Of a stretch of DNA of 52,647 bases, positions 17,367 to 26,811 are shown one piece after another. Within the stretch, counting starts at the first letter, position 1; every line of letters begins with the position of its first letter. Location: the NCBI GenBank assembly GCA_019090315.1, contig JAHRWD010000103.1, positions 1 through 52,647 of the forward strand. Direction: 5' to 3'. The translations under genes and the position numbers were made by a program. The stretch comes from Pseudomonadales bacterium. GTDB taxonomy: Bacteria; Pseudomonadota; Gammaproteobacteria; Pseudomonadales; JAHRWD01. The notes under the pieces were generated by a model. That model was not told where the DNA came from. It searched no databases and saw only the letters and a list, made by a program, of their open reading frames with translations.

Positions 17367-17950
17367 ATCGCATCCAGATCACCGACACCACCATTCTTGT
17401 AATGGCGGCGGGGAGCAGTAGCCGGTTTGGATCAGACAAACGGCAGGCGATACTCAATAATAAATCTATACTTGAAACCACGCTGGAAAAAGCAACACCA
17501 TGGAAACACCTGATAAGGGTAATTTTGGCTGCAGGGGATGAGCCGTTGCAGAAATCACTTTCGGACCGCGGGGTTACCGCCCATATTGCAAAGAATGCTC
17601 ATCTTGGCATGGGGCATAGCCTCGCGGATGGCATTCAACTTCTCGAACAACATGATCCAGAGTCTAACCGCTGCCTGGTCATGCTCGCGGATATGCCCTA
17701 CGTACAAACCAGCACGTTACAGGTGCTGCTCAGCGCGCTACAGCGACACAACCTGGTAGTGCCGCGTTTTCAAGGGAAAACAGGCAACCCCGTGGGTTTT
17801 GGGAGATGTTATTTTTCAGAGTTAAAAAAACTCACGGGAGATAGAGGTGGAAAACGTATTGTTCAGGAAAACCTGCATTTGGCTCACAAAATTGATACCG
17901 GAGACATCGGAATACTGAAGGATATTGATCGACCCGAACAGATACATTGA
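17363..17950 (+). CDS. MocA-like molybdenum cofactor nucleotidyltransferase
   Basis: MobA/MocA-type transferase of 195 residues that would add CMP (or GMP) to molybdopterin cofactor. N-terminal nucleotide loop: MAAGSSSRFGSDKRQ. Metal-binding LADMPYV and the substrate segment GKTGNPVGF..GDRGGK follow. Fusion in frame terms is tight: ATGA overlap with xdhC. Hydroxylases of the xanthine dehydrogenase family use the cytosine dinucleotide form, so MocA is more likely than MobA. Confidence 0.9.
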   Translation: MNRIQITDTTILVMAAGSSSRFGSDKRQAILNNKSILETTLEKATPWKHLIRVILAAGDEPLQKSLSDRGVTAHIAKNAHLGMGHSLADGIQLLEQHDPESNRCLVMLADMPYVQTSTLQVLLSALQRHNLVVPRFQGKTGNPVGFGRCYFSELKKLTGDRGGKRIVQENLHLAHKIDTGDIGILKDIDRPEQIH

Positions 17951-17990
17951 ACCCGACTGATCAAAAATCGTCCAATTTTTTTACACAAAA

Positions 17991-18009
17991 CTGTAAGAAA
18001 TACTTACAG
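17991..18009. promoter_or_regulatory. Palindrome upstream of sigma-54 promoter
   Basis: CTGTAAG-AAATA-CTTACAG is an exact inverted repeat with 7-base arms. Its centre is about 50 bases upstream of the -24 element of the PEP-CTERM gene promoter, a sensible place for an enhancer-binding protein. In PEP-CTERM bacteria a PrsR-type regulator is proposed to act at such upstream boxes. The link here is inferred. Confidence 0.65.
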
Positions 18010-18046
18010 AACCAACAAAACCTTTCAAATACAATAGGTTACAATT

Positions 18047-18063
18047 TTGGCATAATTAATGCT
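18047..18063 (+). promoter_or_regulatory. Sigma-54 type promoter
   Basis: TTGGCATAATTAATGCT matches the RpoN consensus, with GG at 18049-18050 and GC at 18061-18062 separated by exactly ten bases. It lies about 90 bases before the start codon of the PEP-CTERM gene. Confidence 0.75.
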
Positions 18064-18154
18064 TACCGACAAAGCTACTAGCATGAAAAAGCAATACAGC
18101 TAGACAACCACGCTTTGCAAACAAAAAAATCGCTTGGATAGCAGGAAAATCGTA

Positions 18155-18757
18155 ATGAAAAACATAACCAAAGCTGTAGCCTTCCTCTTCATCGGAATTT
18201 CAACCAACGCCAATGCACTCATGGATGGTTTTGATGTGAGCATAGGCATCTCTTACGGTTACCAGATATATGAACTTGGGAACCTGTCTGGTGGGCTGGA
18301 TTTCAGTCTTCAGGTTGAAGAAGATGCTGATCCCGTGTCCGCGTTTGCGGTCGGCTTTGATGGCATTCCTGGAACTAGCTACAGCGCTTCAGCTCCAGAA
18401 GGCTGGACTGGGACTACCGGAACTAGCGATCAATGGGTCGATCAAGCTCAAGATTTGTTCGATATTCCCTGGGATACATTTGTCGGTTACGATAAAATTT
18501 CCGAAGAAGAGATCGATTTTTTCGCCTTATTTGTCGGCGATGAAGGTGCTGAAATTGGCGCCACAGGAGATACACCTGTAGAGGGCTTTAGCGTAACCAG
18601 TGAAGATGGTGATCTGGTGCCGCACTCACCATTCGTTGTACTTGCCGCTGGACAAACTACCGGTGGTTCAATTTCTTCCAAAATACCTGAGCCATCTTCA
18701 TTGGCGCTGTTTGGTTTGGGAGTACTCGGACTTAGCGCCCTGAGAAAGAAAAAATAG
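18155..18757 (+). CDS. PEP-CTERM sorting domain protein
   Basis: Exported protein of 200 residues. The signal peptide MKNITKAVAFLFIGISTNANA is followed by an acidic, Gly/Asp/Glu-rich beta-type region without a recognised enzymatic domain. The C-terminus has the full sorting signal: PEPSS, a hydrophobic stretch (LALFGLGVLGLSAL) and RKKK. Such tails are cut by an exosortase, usually in strains making extracellular polysaccharide or floc. No exosortase gene is in the window. Start 18155 has AGGA nine bases upstream. The promoter looks RpoN-dependent. Function of the mature part is unknown. Confidence 0.92.
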   Translation: MKNITKAVAFLFIGISTNANALMDGFDVSIGISYGYQIYELGNLSGGLDFSLQVEEDADPVSAFAVGFDGIPGTSYSASAPEGWTGTTGTSDQWVDQAQDLFDIPWDTFVGYDKISEEEIDFFALFVGDEGAEIGATGDTPVEGFSVTSEDGDLVPHSPFVVLAAGQTTGGSISSKIPEPSSLALFGLGVLGLSALRKKK

Positions 18758-18801
18758 ACGCAGGCCCCATCTAGCTAGCATCAAGGTCTGCGACAAAACA
18801 G

Positions 18802-18838
18802 GAGTGTTAATGAGCCTATCCAGGTTTTATTAACACTC
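18802..18838. terminator. Hairpin between convergent PEP-CTERM and MoaD-like genes
   Basis: GAGTGTTAAT (18802-18811) and its exact complement ATTAACACTC (18829-18838) enclose a 17-base loop. It lies between two convergent genes and can act as a shared 3' end, though neither side has a long T-run. Confidence 0.55.
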
Positions 18839-18879
18839 TATTTATTTCAGCATCACTACCACTCACCCTATCTCCGAGC

Positions 18880-19125
18880 CTAACCACCACCGATTTTTGG
18901 AATAAAATAGATCTCGCTGCCATCTTCAATTGGCTCGATCAGGGTCTCCTGATAGATCACACCGTTAATGGTGACCGCCATATCCTTTTCGATCTTAGCT
19001 CCCAGACCGGGAAAACGAATATCTAACTGTGCTAACAGCTCACGAATATTAGTGGCCTCAACTTCGAGGGATTCGAGCCCAGAACTGAACTCTTGAAGGT
19101 CAAAAGAAAGGTCAACCTGTAACAT
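18880..19125 (-). CDS. MoaD/ThiS family sulfur-carrier-like protein
   Basis: Beta-grasp protein of 81 residues ending IPKIGGG, with the C-terminal Gly-Gly needed for adenylation and thiocarboxylation. The body (VDLSFDLQEF..IRELLAQLDIRFPGL..VTINGVI..DGSEIYFIP) matches MoaD more than ThiS. It is the last gene of the molybdenum-hydroxylase cluster, 49 bases after the large subunit. A dedicated sulfur carrier for cofactor synthesis or sulfuration is possible, but its partner enzyme is not in the window. It may instead be a general MoaD paralogue. Confidence 0.85.
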   Translation of the reverse strand: MLQVDLSFDLQEFSSGLESLEVEATNIRELLAQLDIRFPGLGAKIEKDMAVTINGVIYQETLIEPIEDGSEIYFIPKIGGG

Positions 19126-19174
19126 GGGTTATTACAGATTGACCTTTCTGGCTTTTAACGTGCTTCGCCACCTG

Positions 19175-21424
19175 TTACTTGGCGTCAATTTCCGCCAACA
19201 ACCGCGGTGGTGAAATCGGCAGATCAGTGATGCGAACACCCGCCGCATTATTAACCGCTTCAGCTACAGCAGCCAAAGGTGGCACAATTGGAGTTTCGCC
19301 AACACCACGCACACCATAGGGATGAGCAGGGTTAGGTACTTCAACAATCACTGTATCGATCATCGGCAGGTCATTAGCAACCGGCATCCGGTAATCAAGG
19401 AAACCGAAGTTCTGTAATACACCTTTGTCGTTGTATACATACTCTTCGTTCAATGCCCAACCGATACCCTGCGCTGCGCCACCCTGATATTGCCCTTCAA
19501 CGTAGGCTGGGTGAATTGCTTTGCCCGCATCCTGTATTGCGGTGTAACGAATCACATCGGTCTTACCGGTTTCAGGGTCTACTTCAACATCGCAGATATG
19601 TACGCCAAATCCTGCACCAGCACCCTGTGCGGTTAACGAAGCACTGGCTGTCAGTGGGCCGCCGGTTTTAGCGGCGCTAGCTGCAATTTCAGCCATGCTC
19701 ATGGGGTTTTTCCCGGAGGAGAATGGAGGAACAGCCTGGCCATCCTGCCAAAGCACTTCGTCCACCTCTACACCCCATGTCTTGGCCGCTCGTTTTTTCA
19801 TATTCGCGACAAGATTTTTGGAAGCTTTAACCACCGCCATTCCTGTAGCAAAGGTGGTTCGGCTGCCGCCGGTAACATCGCAATACCCTGCTTCTTCGGT
19901 ATTCGACACCAGAGGCGTAATCAGATCATAGTCGATGCCTAATTCTTCAGCAGCAAACAGTGCCATTGAAGCACGAGAACCGCCGATATCTGCACTACCG
20001 GTAATCAGGGTAACGCTGCCACTTTCGTTGACGTTAAGCGTGGCGCTGGATTGCATACCAATATTGAACCAGAACCCAGTACCAACACCACGACCCTGAT
20101 TTTTACCCAATGGTGCACTGTAGTGAGGATGTTCTTTAGCTGCTTTGAGTGTTTCAACAAAACCAATCGCCGGAAATTTAGGGCCATAGGCCGCAACCGA
20201 ACCCTCTTTCACGGCATTTTCCAGTCTGAAATCGATCGGATCCAGATCCAGCTTGCCCGCCATCTCATTCATCACGGATTCCATTGCGAACGCGGCCATT
20301 GGCGCACCTGGTGCCCGGTAGGCTGCAACCTTGGGCTTGTTCAGAACCACATCGAAGCCACGAACAACAAAATTAGGGATTTCGTAACTGGCAAATACGC
20401 ACATGCAGCCAGGGCCCATCGGTGAACCTTTATATGCGCCAGCACCGTATTTCAGCGTTCCTTCTGCAGCCACCAGCTTGCCATCATTGGTTGCACCCAG
20501 TTTGATCTTGATAACCGATGCAGAGGTTGGCCCTGTAGCACGAAGCACCTCTTCGCGATCCATTACCATTTTGACTGGTCGACCGGACATCTCCGATAGC
20601 TTCACCGCAATTGGCTCCAGGTAGACTGTGGTTTTAGCGCCAAAGCCGCCACCAATTTCACTCGGCGTAACCTTAACCTTGCCGACATCCATATTCAGCA
20701 CTTTTGCGGTCATGGCACGCACAACAAACGCGCCCTGAGTACAACACCACACATCAGCATGGCCAGATGCGCTCATCGATGCAGTTACCGCATGGGGCTC
20801 AATGTAACCCTGGTGAACCGTCGGGGTAGTGAATTCACGCTCAACAATCACATCGGCTTCTGCGAAACCTTTTTCGATATCGCCACGGGGCAACTTCATT
20901 TTTCCCGCAATATTGGATGGCTTATCTTGGGAGCCGCCGGGAGTAAACTGGTTTTCGTGAAGAATAGGCGCATCGTCCGCCATCGCATCCTCAATTTCCA
21001 GTACGACGGGCAGCTCCTCATATTCAACTTTAATCAGCTTCAGGGCTTGCTTCGCCAATTTCGGCGATGTCGCAGCTACCGCAGCAACCGCGTGACCGTG
21101 ATACAACACCTTGCCAGCAGCCAGTATGTTTTGCGACAGATCCCGAAAATCAACTGCTGACTCACCAGCTTCACCCATCTCTGAGGCAAGGTCAGGCAGA
21201 TCTTTAGAGGTCATCACCGCTAATACGCCAGGGGCAGATTCCGCAGCACTGGTATCGATCGACTTAATTTTCGCGTGGCCATAGGGGCTGCGCAAAATCT
21301 TCCCATGTAACATGCCTGGCAGATTCTTATCCGCGCCAAAGGCCGCTTTTCCGGTTACTTTGTCCGCGCCATCGGGGCGAATAGGACTCGTTCCAACCCA
21401 TTTATAATCCTTATTTGTGCTCAT
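19175..21424 (-). CDS. Molybdopterin-binding subunit of xanthine dehydrogenase family enzyme
   Basis: Catalytic large subunit of 749 residues. N-terminal ald_xan_dh a/b hammerhead domain (about 18-125), then the two molybdenum-binding domains. Cofactor-contact segments are GGFGAKTTVYLEP and the AYRAPGAP loop. The catalytic base is in GVGETP (E710). The loop reads AYRAPG, not the AYRCSFR of form I CO dehydrogenase, so a carbon monoxide role is unlikely. Substrate unknown; likely an N-heterocycle, aldehyde or acyl-CoA type compound. It overlaps the FeS subunit gene by four bases (ATGA). Order FAD, FeS, Mo is the coxMSL-like arrangement. Confidence 0.93.
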   Translation of the reverse strand: MSTNKDYKWVGTSPIRPDGADKVTGKAAFGADKNLPGMLHGKILRSPYGHAKIKSIDTSAAESAPGVLAVMTSKDLPDLASEMGEAGESAVDFRDLSQNILAAGKVLYHGHAVAAVAATSPKLAKQALKLIKVEYEELPVVLEIEDAMADDAPILHENQFTPGGSQDKPSNIAGKMKLPRGDIEKGFAEADVIVEREFTTPTVHQGYIEPHAVTASMSASGHADVWCCTQGAFVVRAMTAKVLNMDVGKVKVTPSEIGGGFGAKTTVYLEPIAVKLSEMSGRPVKMVMDREEVLRATGPTSASVIKIKLGATNDGKLVAAEGTLKYGAGAYKGSPMGPGCMCVFASYEIPNFVVRGFDVVLNKPKVAAYRAPGAPMAAFAMESVMNEMAGKLDLDPIDFRLENAVKEGSVAAYGPKFPAIGFVETLKAAKEHPHYSAPLGKNQGRGVGTGFWFNIGMQSSATLNVNESGSVTLITGSADIGGSRASMALFAAEELGIDYDLITPLVSNTEEAGYCDVTGGSRTTFATGMAVVKASKNLVANMKKRAAKTWGVEVDEVLWQDGQAVPPFSSGKNPMSMAEIAASAAKTGGPLTASASLTAQGAGAGFGVHICDVEVDPETGKTDVIRYTAIQDAGKAIHPAYVEGQYQGGAAQGIGWALNEEYVYNDKGVLQNFGFLDYRMPVANDLPMIDTVIVEVPNPAHPYGVRGVGETPIVPPLAAVAEAVNNAAGVRITDLPISPPRLLAEIDAK

Positions 21425-21903
21425 GATGCAGCTCCTCGCATTTCAGCGGCGGCATCCAGTACCGCACGGATAATTTTGTCATAACCGGTGCAACGACAGA
21501 GATTGCCCGCAAGAAAATAACGTGCTTCCTCTTCGGTTGGATCAGGGTTTTTCGCCAGCAGTGCTTTAGTAGCGACAATAAAACCAGGGGTACAAATACC
21601 GCACTGTAATGCGGCATTTTCCAGGAATTTTTGCTGGATCGGATGAAGCTCGGAACCATCGGCAATGCCTTCAATGGTTTCGATCTGCTTTCCTTCAGCC
21701 TCTACGCCCAGTACCAGACAGGAACAAACCAGTCGGCCATCAAGGCTCACAGAACATGCGCCGCAATCTCCGGTAGCACAGCCTTCTTTAGTGCCTGTAA
21801 GTTCAAGGTTATCCCTGAGAACTTCAAGCATGCTTTGATCTGGCTCGCACAGGTATTCAACTACATCACCGTTAATGGTGGTCGTTACGTGGGCTTTACT
21901 CAT
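21421..21903 (-). CDS. [2Fe-2S] subunit of molybdenum hydroxylase
   Basis: Small subunit of 160 residues with two iron-sulfur clusters. The plant-type ferredoxin domain (1-80) has the cysteine set CATGDCGACSV with a later CSC. The helical domain (85-155) has CGICTPGF and CRCTGY. It passes electrons from the molybdenum centre to FAD. It overlaps the FAD subunit gene by one base (TAATG) and the large subunit by four. Length is normal for the family. Confidence 0.95.
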   Translation of the reverse strand: MSKAHVTTTINGDVVEYLCEPDQSMLEVLRDNLELTGTKEGCATGDCGACSVSLDGRLVCSCLVLGVEAEGKQIETIEGIADGSELHPIQQKFLENAALQCGICTPGFIVATKALLAKNPDPTEEEARYFLAGNLCRCTGYDKIIRAVLDAAAEMRGAAS

Positions 21904-22778
21904 TACAATCTCTCCCCGGCGCGTGTTGCTGCAATTTTGATAACGCGGCGAGTTAATACGCCAGCGATTCGGTGACGGAATTCAGCAGTACCGCGTTTGT
22001 CTGAAATAGGGCTTCCTAAACCGGATGCGATTTCAGCAGCCTTTTCCAACGTAGCGTCATCCAGCTTGGTGCCAACTAATAGCTCCGCAACCTCGGTTGC
22101 GATCACAACCGTTGGCCCGACAGCCCCTAATGTCACCTTGGCGGCAGTACAGATTCCACCGGCATCAACGGTAATGTTGGCGGCTACGCCGACTACCGCG
22201 ATATCCATTTCGTTACGCGGTATAAAACGCAGATAGGCATCCGCCTGACCTGCCTTCGGAGTTGGGAATCTAAACTCCTGGATAAACTCATCGTCTGCCA
22301 AAGAGGTACGTCCGGGTGCAGTGCAGACCTCTTCTACCGGAATAGTCCGTACACCGTTCGGGCCAAAAACCACACATTGGCCACTTGAAGCGATCATCGC
22401 TGGTGCGCCATCACCCGCAGGCGACGCATTGCACAAATTACCACCGGGAGTCGCACGACCCTGCACCTGAGTCGATCCAATCAGCTCCATGCCTTCGACC
22501 ACGCCGGGCAGTTGCTGATGAAGCTCTGGGCTTTCGTCCATCACCGCTGAGGGCACTGCCGCTCCAAGGCGAATCTCGTCAGCACCGATCTCAAAGCCGG
22601 TGGTTTCAGGGATTTTTTTAATGTCGATGAGCATCTCTGGAGACTTAACCCCGGCGCGCATCTGAATAAGAAGATCGGTACCACCAGCCAGTATTCGGCT
22701 AGGTGTTTGCCGCGCTTGTTTTAATAGTGGAACTGCTTCCTCAAGTGATTGAGGGGCATGGTATTGAACGGATTCCAT
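21903..22778 (-). CDS. FAD-binding subunit of molybdenum hydroxylase
   Basis: Medium subunit of 291 residues (CoxM/XdhB family). FAD loops ILAGGTDLL (about 30-38) and TPGGNLCNASPAGDGAP (about 110-125) are intact. The start is 22778 (MESVQYHAP), six codons inside the longest frame, because AGGAGG lies just upstream. No extra 4Fe-4S insert as in 4-hydroxybenzoyl-CoA reductase is seen. First gene of the M-S-L operon, so its promoter lies in the 22779-23074 gap. Confidence 0.94.
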   Translation of the reverse strand: MESVQYHAPQSLEEAVPLLKQARQTPSRILAGGTDLLIQMRAGVKSPEMLIDIKKIPETTGFEIGADEIRLGAAVPSAVMDESPELHQQLPGVVEGMELIGSTQVQGRATPGGNLCNASPAGDGAPAMIASSGQCVVFGPNGVRTIPVEEVCTAPGRTSLADDEFIQEFRFPTPKAGQADAYLRFIPRNEMDIAVVGVAANITVDAGGICTAAKVTLGAVGPTVVIATEVAELLVGTKLDDATLEKAAEIASGLGSPISDKRGTAEFRHRIAGVLTRRVIKIAATRAGERL

Positions 22779-23060
22779 TGTGCCTCCTGATTGCATTGAC
22801 GGAACAAAGCTGTCGTCGGTTGTTTAAGTAACCGATCAAAACTAACCTGATTTTTTTACCTCTCTGTGTTAACTGCGTTACAGCCAGCGAGCAAAGGGGT
22901 GTGTGAATTCGTGCTATTTATTATTCGTTATTATCGATGCAGCAACCCGCCCTAGTGCGCAAAATAGCGCAATAGCAAGACGGTTTATTGATAGCACTAA
23001 CGTATACTAAAACAGTGACTCTGTGCAAGTTAGTTAGCCATCAAACTAATTTTAATTTAC
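22779..23060. other. Intergenic region upstream of hydroxylase operon
   Basis: No gene seen. It holds the promoter region of the hydroxylase operon (minus strand). A small inverted repeat CGGTT..AACCG lies near 22817-22834, and direct GCGCAA repeats lie near 22957-22973. No operator similar to the TGTATC palindrome at 16346 was found here. Confidence 0.4.
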
Positions 23061-23083
23061 ACCCTGTACGTCGGTTACAGGGT
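23061..23083 (-). terminator. Hairpin at the end of valS
   Basis: ACCCTGTA (23061-23068) and TACAGGGT (23076-23083) pair exactly around a 7-base loop. The valS stop codon lies in the distal arm. The tract after it on the minus strand is A/T-rich but not a clean T-run, so termination strength is uncertain. Confidence 0.6.
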
Positions 23084-25837
23084 TTTAATCACTTCCAGTT
23101 TTTCCTGTAACTTTTGCAAAGCGCTTTCGCTATCATCGAGTTTGGCCTGCTCTTTGGCGACAACTTCAGCGGGCGCTTTCGCTACAAAGTTCTGATTGCC
23201 TAGTTTGCCGGAGATTCGTTTAACCTCCTGCTCAAGTTTGTTGATCTCTTTATCGAGGCGTGCGATTTCAGCATCCGTATCAATTAGGCCAGCCATGGGA
23301 ACTAGCAGCTCCATATCGCCAACCAACTGGGTCGCGGAAACCGGTGCTTCGTCCTCGATTTGCAGCCATTCGATTTTTTCGAGCTTGGCCAAAGACATGA
23401 GCAGCAATCGATTTTCCTCGAGACAACGCTCATCGCTAGCATCACCATTTTTGAAAAAAATCGGCAACGCTTTGGCGGGTGATATATCCATCTCTCCGCG
23501 GATATTCCTGATTCCAGTGATCACGGCTTTGAGCCACTCGATATCCGCTTCAGCGTTTTTATCGACCTTGCTTTCATCAAATACCGGGAAAGGCTGCAGC
23601 ATAATACTGTCGCCTTCGACGCCCGCATGGGGTGCAACCCGCTGCCAGATCTCTTCGGTAATATAGGGAATCAATGGATGTGCGAGACGCAGGATCGCTT
23701 CTAGTACTTTGATCAAGGTTTGGCGCGTACCCGCCAATTGCTGCGGGGTAGAATCTTCCGACCAAAGTACCGGCTTCGATAGCTCCAGATACCAGTCGCA
23801 GTATTCATTCCAGACAAATTCATAAATGGCCTGGGAGGCCAGATCAAAACGATAAGCGGCGATCGATTCGGTTACCTTTAGTTCAGCATCCTGTAAGCGC
23901 GATATGATCCATCGCTCGGGCAAACCCAGCTCAACATCTGACGTTAATCCGCAATCATGCTCTTCGGTGTTCATCAGCACATAACGGGCTGCGTTCCAGA
24001 GCTTGTTGCAGAAATTGCGGTAGCCTTCGGTTCGATCGAGGCTGAAGTTAATATCCCGGCCAGTTGTCGCCAGTGAGCAGAAGGTAAAACGAATCGCGTC
24101 AGTACCGTAGGCGGGAATACCATCGGCAAACTCTTTACGAGTGGCTTTTGCTACACGTTTTGCCAGCTTTGGCTGCATCATGTTGGCGGTGCGTTTTTCT
24201 ACTAACGGCTCTAGCTCAATGCCATCGATCAGGTCGATCGGGTCCAGCACATTGCCCTTCGACTTCGACATTTTCTGGCCTTCACCATCCCGCACCAGGC
24301 CATGCACGTAAACCTTTTTGAAAGGTACTTCACCGGTAAATTTGAGCGTCATCATGATCATTCTGGCGACCCAGAAGAAGATGATATCGAAGCCAGTGAC
24401 CAGCACATCGGTGGGATGAAATTTCTCAAGGTCTTCAGTTTTCTCTGGCCAACCAAGGGTTGAGAAAGTCCATAGCGCTGATGAAAACCAGGTATCCAGT
24501 ACGTCATTGTCCTGATCCAGCTTCAGATCATCCGCCAACTTATGCTTCTCCCGAACCTCCTGTTCACTGCGGCCAACATAGACATTGCCCTGCTCGTCAT
24601 ACCAGGCGGGAATACGGTGCCCCCACCAAAGCTGACGGCTGATGCACCAGTCCTGCAGATCACGCATCCAGGAAAAATAGGTGTTCTCCCAGTTTTTCGG
24701 CACGAATTCGATATCGCCATCTTCTACCGCTTTGATGGCGGGGCCAGCCAGTGACTCAACCGCTACGTACCATTGGTCGGTCATGTAAGGTTCGACCACC
24801 TGTCCACTGCGGTCACCCCGAGGTACTTTGAGTTTGTGGTCTTCGGTTTTTTCCAACAGGCCTAGCTCTTCGAGGTCTGCCAATACCTGTTTACGTGCGT
24901 CGAAGCGATCCAGCCCGCGATATTTTTCTGGCGCGGCGTCGTTGATAGCGGCGCTGTCGGTAAATATATTGATGATCGGAAGATCATGGCGTTTGCCGAT
25001 ATCGTAATCGTTAAAATCATGGGCGGGTGTAATTTTCACGCAGCCGCTGCCGAATTCAGGGTCAACGTAATCATCCGCAACAATAGGGATCAACCGATTC
25101 GTCAGGGGTAATCTGATCTGCTTACCCACTAAATCTGCGTAACGCTCATCGTCCGGGTGTACTGCTACCGCAGTATCGCCAAGCATGGTTTCCGGGCGAG
25201 TAGTGGCCACAATCACATGATCCGAACCATCTTCTAATGGATAACGAAAACTCCAAAGAGAGCCGTTCTCCTCTTCGGAGATCACCTCCAGATCTGACAG
25301 CGCTGTGTGCAGAGCGGGATCCCAGTTCACCAGTCGTTTGCCGCGGTAGATCAAACCCTCTTCAAACAGGCTTACGAATACCTCGCTGACCGCATCGGAT
25401 AACCCGTCATCAAGAGTGAAGCGTTCCCGCCCCCAGTCTACCGATGCTCCCATACGACGAATTTGCTGGGTTATATGGCTGTGGGATCTGTCTTTCCATT
25501 CCCACGTTTTCTCAAGAAACTTTTCTCGACCCAGATCATGGCGTGTCATCCCTTCAGCGTTAAGTTGACGCTCAACCACCATTTGAGTGGCGATACCGGC
25601 GTGATCGGTACCCATTTGCCACAATGTATTGGAGCCGGACATGCGTTTGTAACGAATCAGCAGATCCATAATGGTGTACTGGAACGCATGGCCCATATGC
25701 AAACTACCGGTCACATTAGCCGGTGGAATCATGATGCAGTAAGGCTCACCCTCGCCATCCGGGGCAAAATAACCGGCCTGTTCCCAGGTTTTATACCAAT
25801 GGCTTTCAATCTCCTCGGGCTGATACGTCTTGTTCAT
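23075..25837 (-). CDS. valS: Valyl-tRNA synthetase
   Basis: Class I aminoacyl-tRNA synthetase of 920 residues charging tRNA-Val, with editing of threonine. The HIGH motif is HMGH (47-50) in [15 protein letters not shown]. The KMSKS loop is near 530. The CP1 editing domain lies between them ([17 protein letters not shown]). The anticodon-binding domain is followed by the C-terminal coiled-coil arm (about 850-920). It lies in the conserved pepA-holC-hypothetical-valS order, with 98 bases separating it from the upstream gene. Confidence 0.98.
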   Translation of the reverse strand: MNKTYQPEEIESHWYKTWEQAGYFAPDGEGEPYCIMIPPANVTGSLHMGHAFQYTIMDLLIRYKRMSGSNTLWQMGTDHAGIATQMVVERQLNAEGMTRHDLGREKFLEKTWEWKDRSHSHITQQIRRMGASVDWGRERFTLDDGLSDAVSEVFVSLFEEGLIYRGKRLVNWDPALHTALSDLEVISEEENGSLWSFRYPLEDGSDHVIVATTRPETMLGDTAVAVHPDDERYADLVGKQIRLPLTNRLIPIVADDYVDPEFGSGCVKITPAHDFNDYDIGKRHDLPIINIFTDSAAINDAAPEKYRGLDRFDARKQVLADLEELGLLEKTEDHKLKVPRGDRSGQVVEPYMTDQWYVAVESLAGPAIKAVEDGDIEFVPKNWENTYFSWMRDLQDWCISRQLWWGHRIPAWYDEQGNVYVGRSEQEVREKHKLADDLKLDQDNDVLDTWFSSALWTFSTLGWPEKTEDLEKFHPTDVLVTGFDIIFFWVARMIMMTLKFTGEVPFKKVYVHGLVRDGEGQKMSKSKGNVLDPIDLIDGIELEPLVEKRTANMMQPKLAKRVAKATRKEFADGIPAYGTDAIRFTFCSLATTGRDINFSLDRTEGYRNFCNKLWNAARYVLMNTEEHDCGLTSDVELGLPERWIISRLQDAELKVTESIAAYRFDLASQAIYEFVWNEYCDWYLELSKPVLWSEDSTPQQLAGTRQTLIKVLEAILRLAHPLIPYITEEIWQRVAPHAGVEGDSIMLQPFPVFDESKVDKNAEADIEWLKAVITGIRNIRGEMDISPAKALPIFFKNGDASDERCLEENRLLLMSLAKLEKIEWLQIEDEAPVSATQLVGDMELLVPMAGLIDTDAEIARLDKEINKLEQEVKRISGKLGNQNFVAKAPAEVVAKEQAKLDDSESALQKLQEKLEVIKTL

Positions 25838-25935
25838 TAAGCTTGTTTATTTCCTGAATAGTTTGTTAATGGGTTTGTGCGTCATATGTTAGATAGTGCC
25901 GGTTTGCTCGATCACGAAAACCTTGTAAACCGGTT

Positions 25936-26361
25936 TTAATGAATTTCAGTCGGCGCCGAAAACCTTTCACGTAGCCTGGCGCGCAGCTCTGCCTCAAGGA
26001 CCGGCAAATATTTAACGACCAGTCCATCAATCATTGAATTAAGCATGTTTTCTTCATCAGACTGTTCGGGGTAAATAGTCGGTATGAGCGACAGGTCCAT
26101 CTGACTCGGTTTTTCGGGTTGCTCCGGCTTGAGTATTCTTCGATAGATATTTGATATCGGATTCCCTCCCGATTCCTTTTCAGGCTTCTTTTCTTCCGGT
26201 GATTTGATGATATCGAGCAATATCGGGATCCCACTTAACGCAAGGGCCTCGTCTCCGCGGGACTCATCTGAATTGCCCACAGCCTTTTCCAGAGAACCAT
26301 GCAGAGACTCCAGCTCATCTATCAGCTCTTTTGCGTTTCCAATATCTCGATCTTTACTCAT
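25936..26361 (-). CDS. Conserved hypothetical protein between holC and valS
   Basis: Protein of 141 residues with no recognised domain. The N-terminal third is helical and acidic (AKELIDELESLHGSLEKAV), the middle is low-complexity Lys/Glu/Pro-rich, and the C-terminal third (MIDGLVVKYLPVLEAELRARLRERF) is predicted helical. It starts nine bases after holC. An equivalent unnamed gene occupies this place in pseudomonads, which suggests a real, slowly conserved gene, perhaps tied to replication or tRNA charging only by operon membership. Confidence 0.75.
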   Translation of the reverse strand: MSKDRDIGNAKELIDELESLHGSLEKAVGNSDESRGDEALALSGIPILLDIIKSPEEKKPEKESGGNPISNIYRRILKPEQPEKPSQMDLSLIPTIYPEQSDEENMLNSMIDGLVVKYLPVLEAELRARLRERFSAPTEIH

Positions 26362-26370
26362 CGTTAACCT

Positions 26371-26793
26371 TTAACTGATCGGATGGTAGTTCGGGGTGTG
26401 GCCAAGCTCTTTATAATACCGAAATCTTTCGCGCATTGGCTGCCGTTCAGCTGGATTATCGGGCACTATTTCCGCGATACGCTGATAGCTATCGCCGTTG
26501 TCGGGAGCTGTCGATGCAAGGTTCAGCAACATATCCGCAGGGCTAGACAGGCGTGGCAGATCCGCCACATGAATGAAGGAGGCGACGCCATTTTCATCCA
26601 TCCCAATATCATGGGGAATAAACCAGTCGGAACGATATTCCCACAGCAGCGTATCCAGCTGCTGCACTTGCTCCGCTGTATCCATCTCGATACGAATTGT
26701 CAGGCCTGCGTTAAACGCTTTATTTACCAGCCGACATGCGAACTGCTGAGCGCTCAGACTTTCGTCAACAAGATAAAAATCAACCCTTTCCAC
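26371..26793 (-). CDS. holC: DNA polymerase III subunit chi
   Basis: Clamp-loader accessory protein of 140 residues that links the replicase to SSB. Typical features: RVDFYLVDE at the N-terminus, ACRLVNKAFNAG, and LLWEYRSDWFIPHDIG. The position directly after pepA (18-base gap) is the classical one. The start is the first ATG after the pepA stop. Confidence 0.95.
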   Translation of the reverse strand: MERVDFYLVDESLSAQQFACRLVNKAFNAGLTIRIEMDTAEQVQQLDTLLWEYRSDWFIPHDIGMDENGVASFIHVADLPRLSSPADMLLNLASTAPDNGDSYQRIAEIVPDNPAERQPMRERFRYYKELGHTPNYHPIS

Positions 26794-26811
26794 TCAGGCA
26801 ACCGTCATCCG

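Noticed and set aside
19175..22778. Carbon monoxide dehydrogenase (coxMSL)
   Set aside because: Subunit order fits, but the active-site loop reads AYRAPG rather than AYRCSFR.
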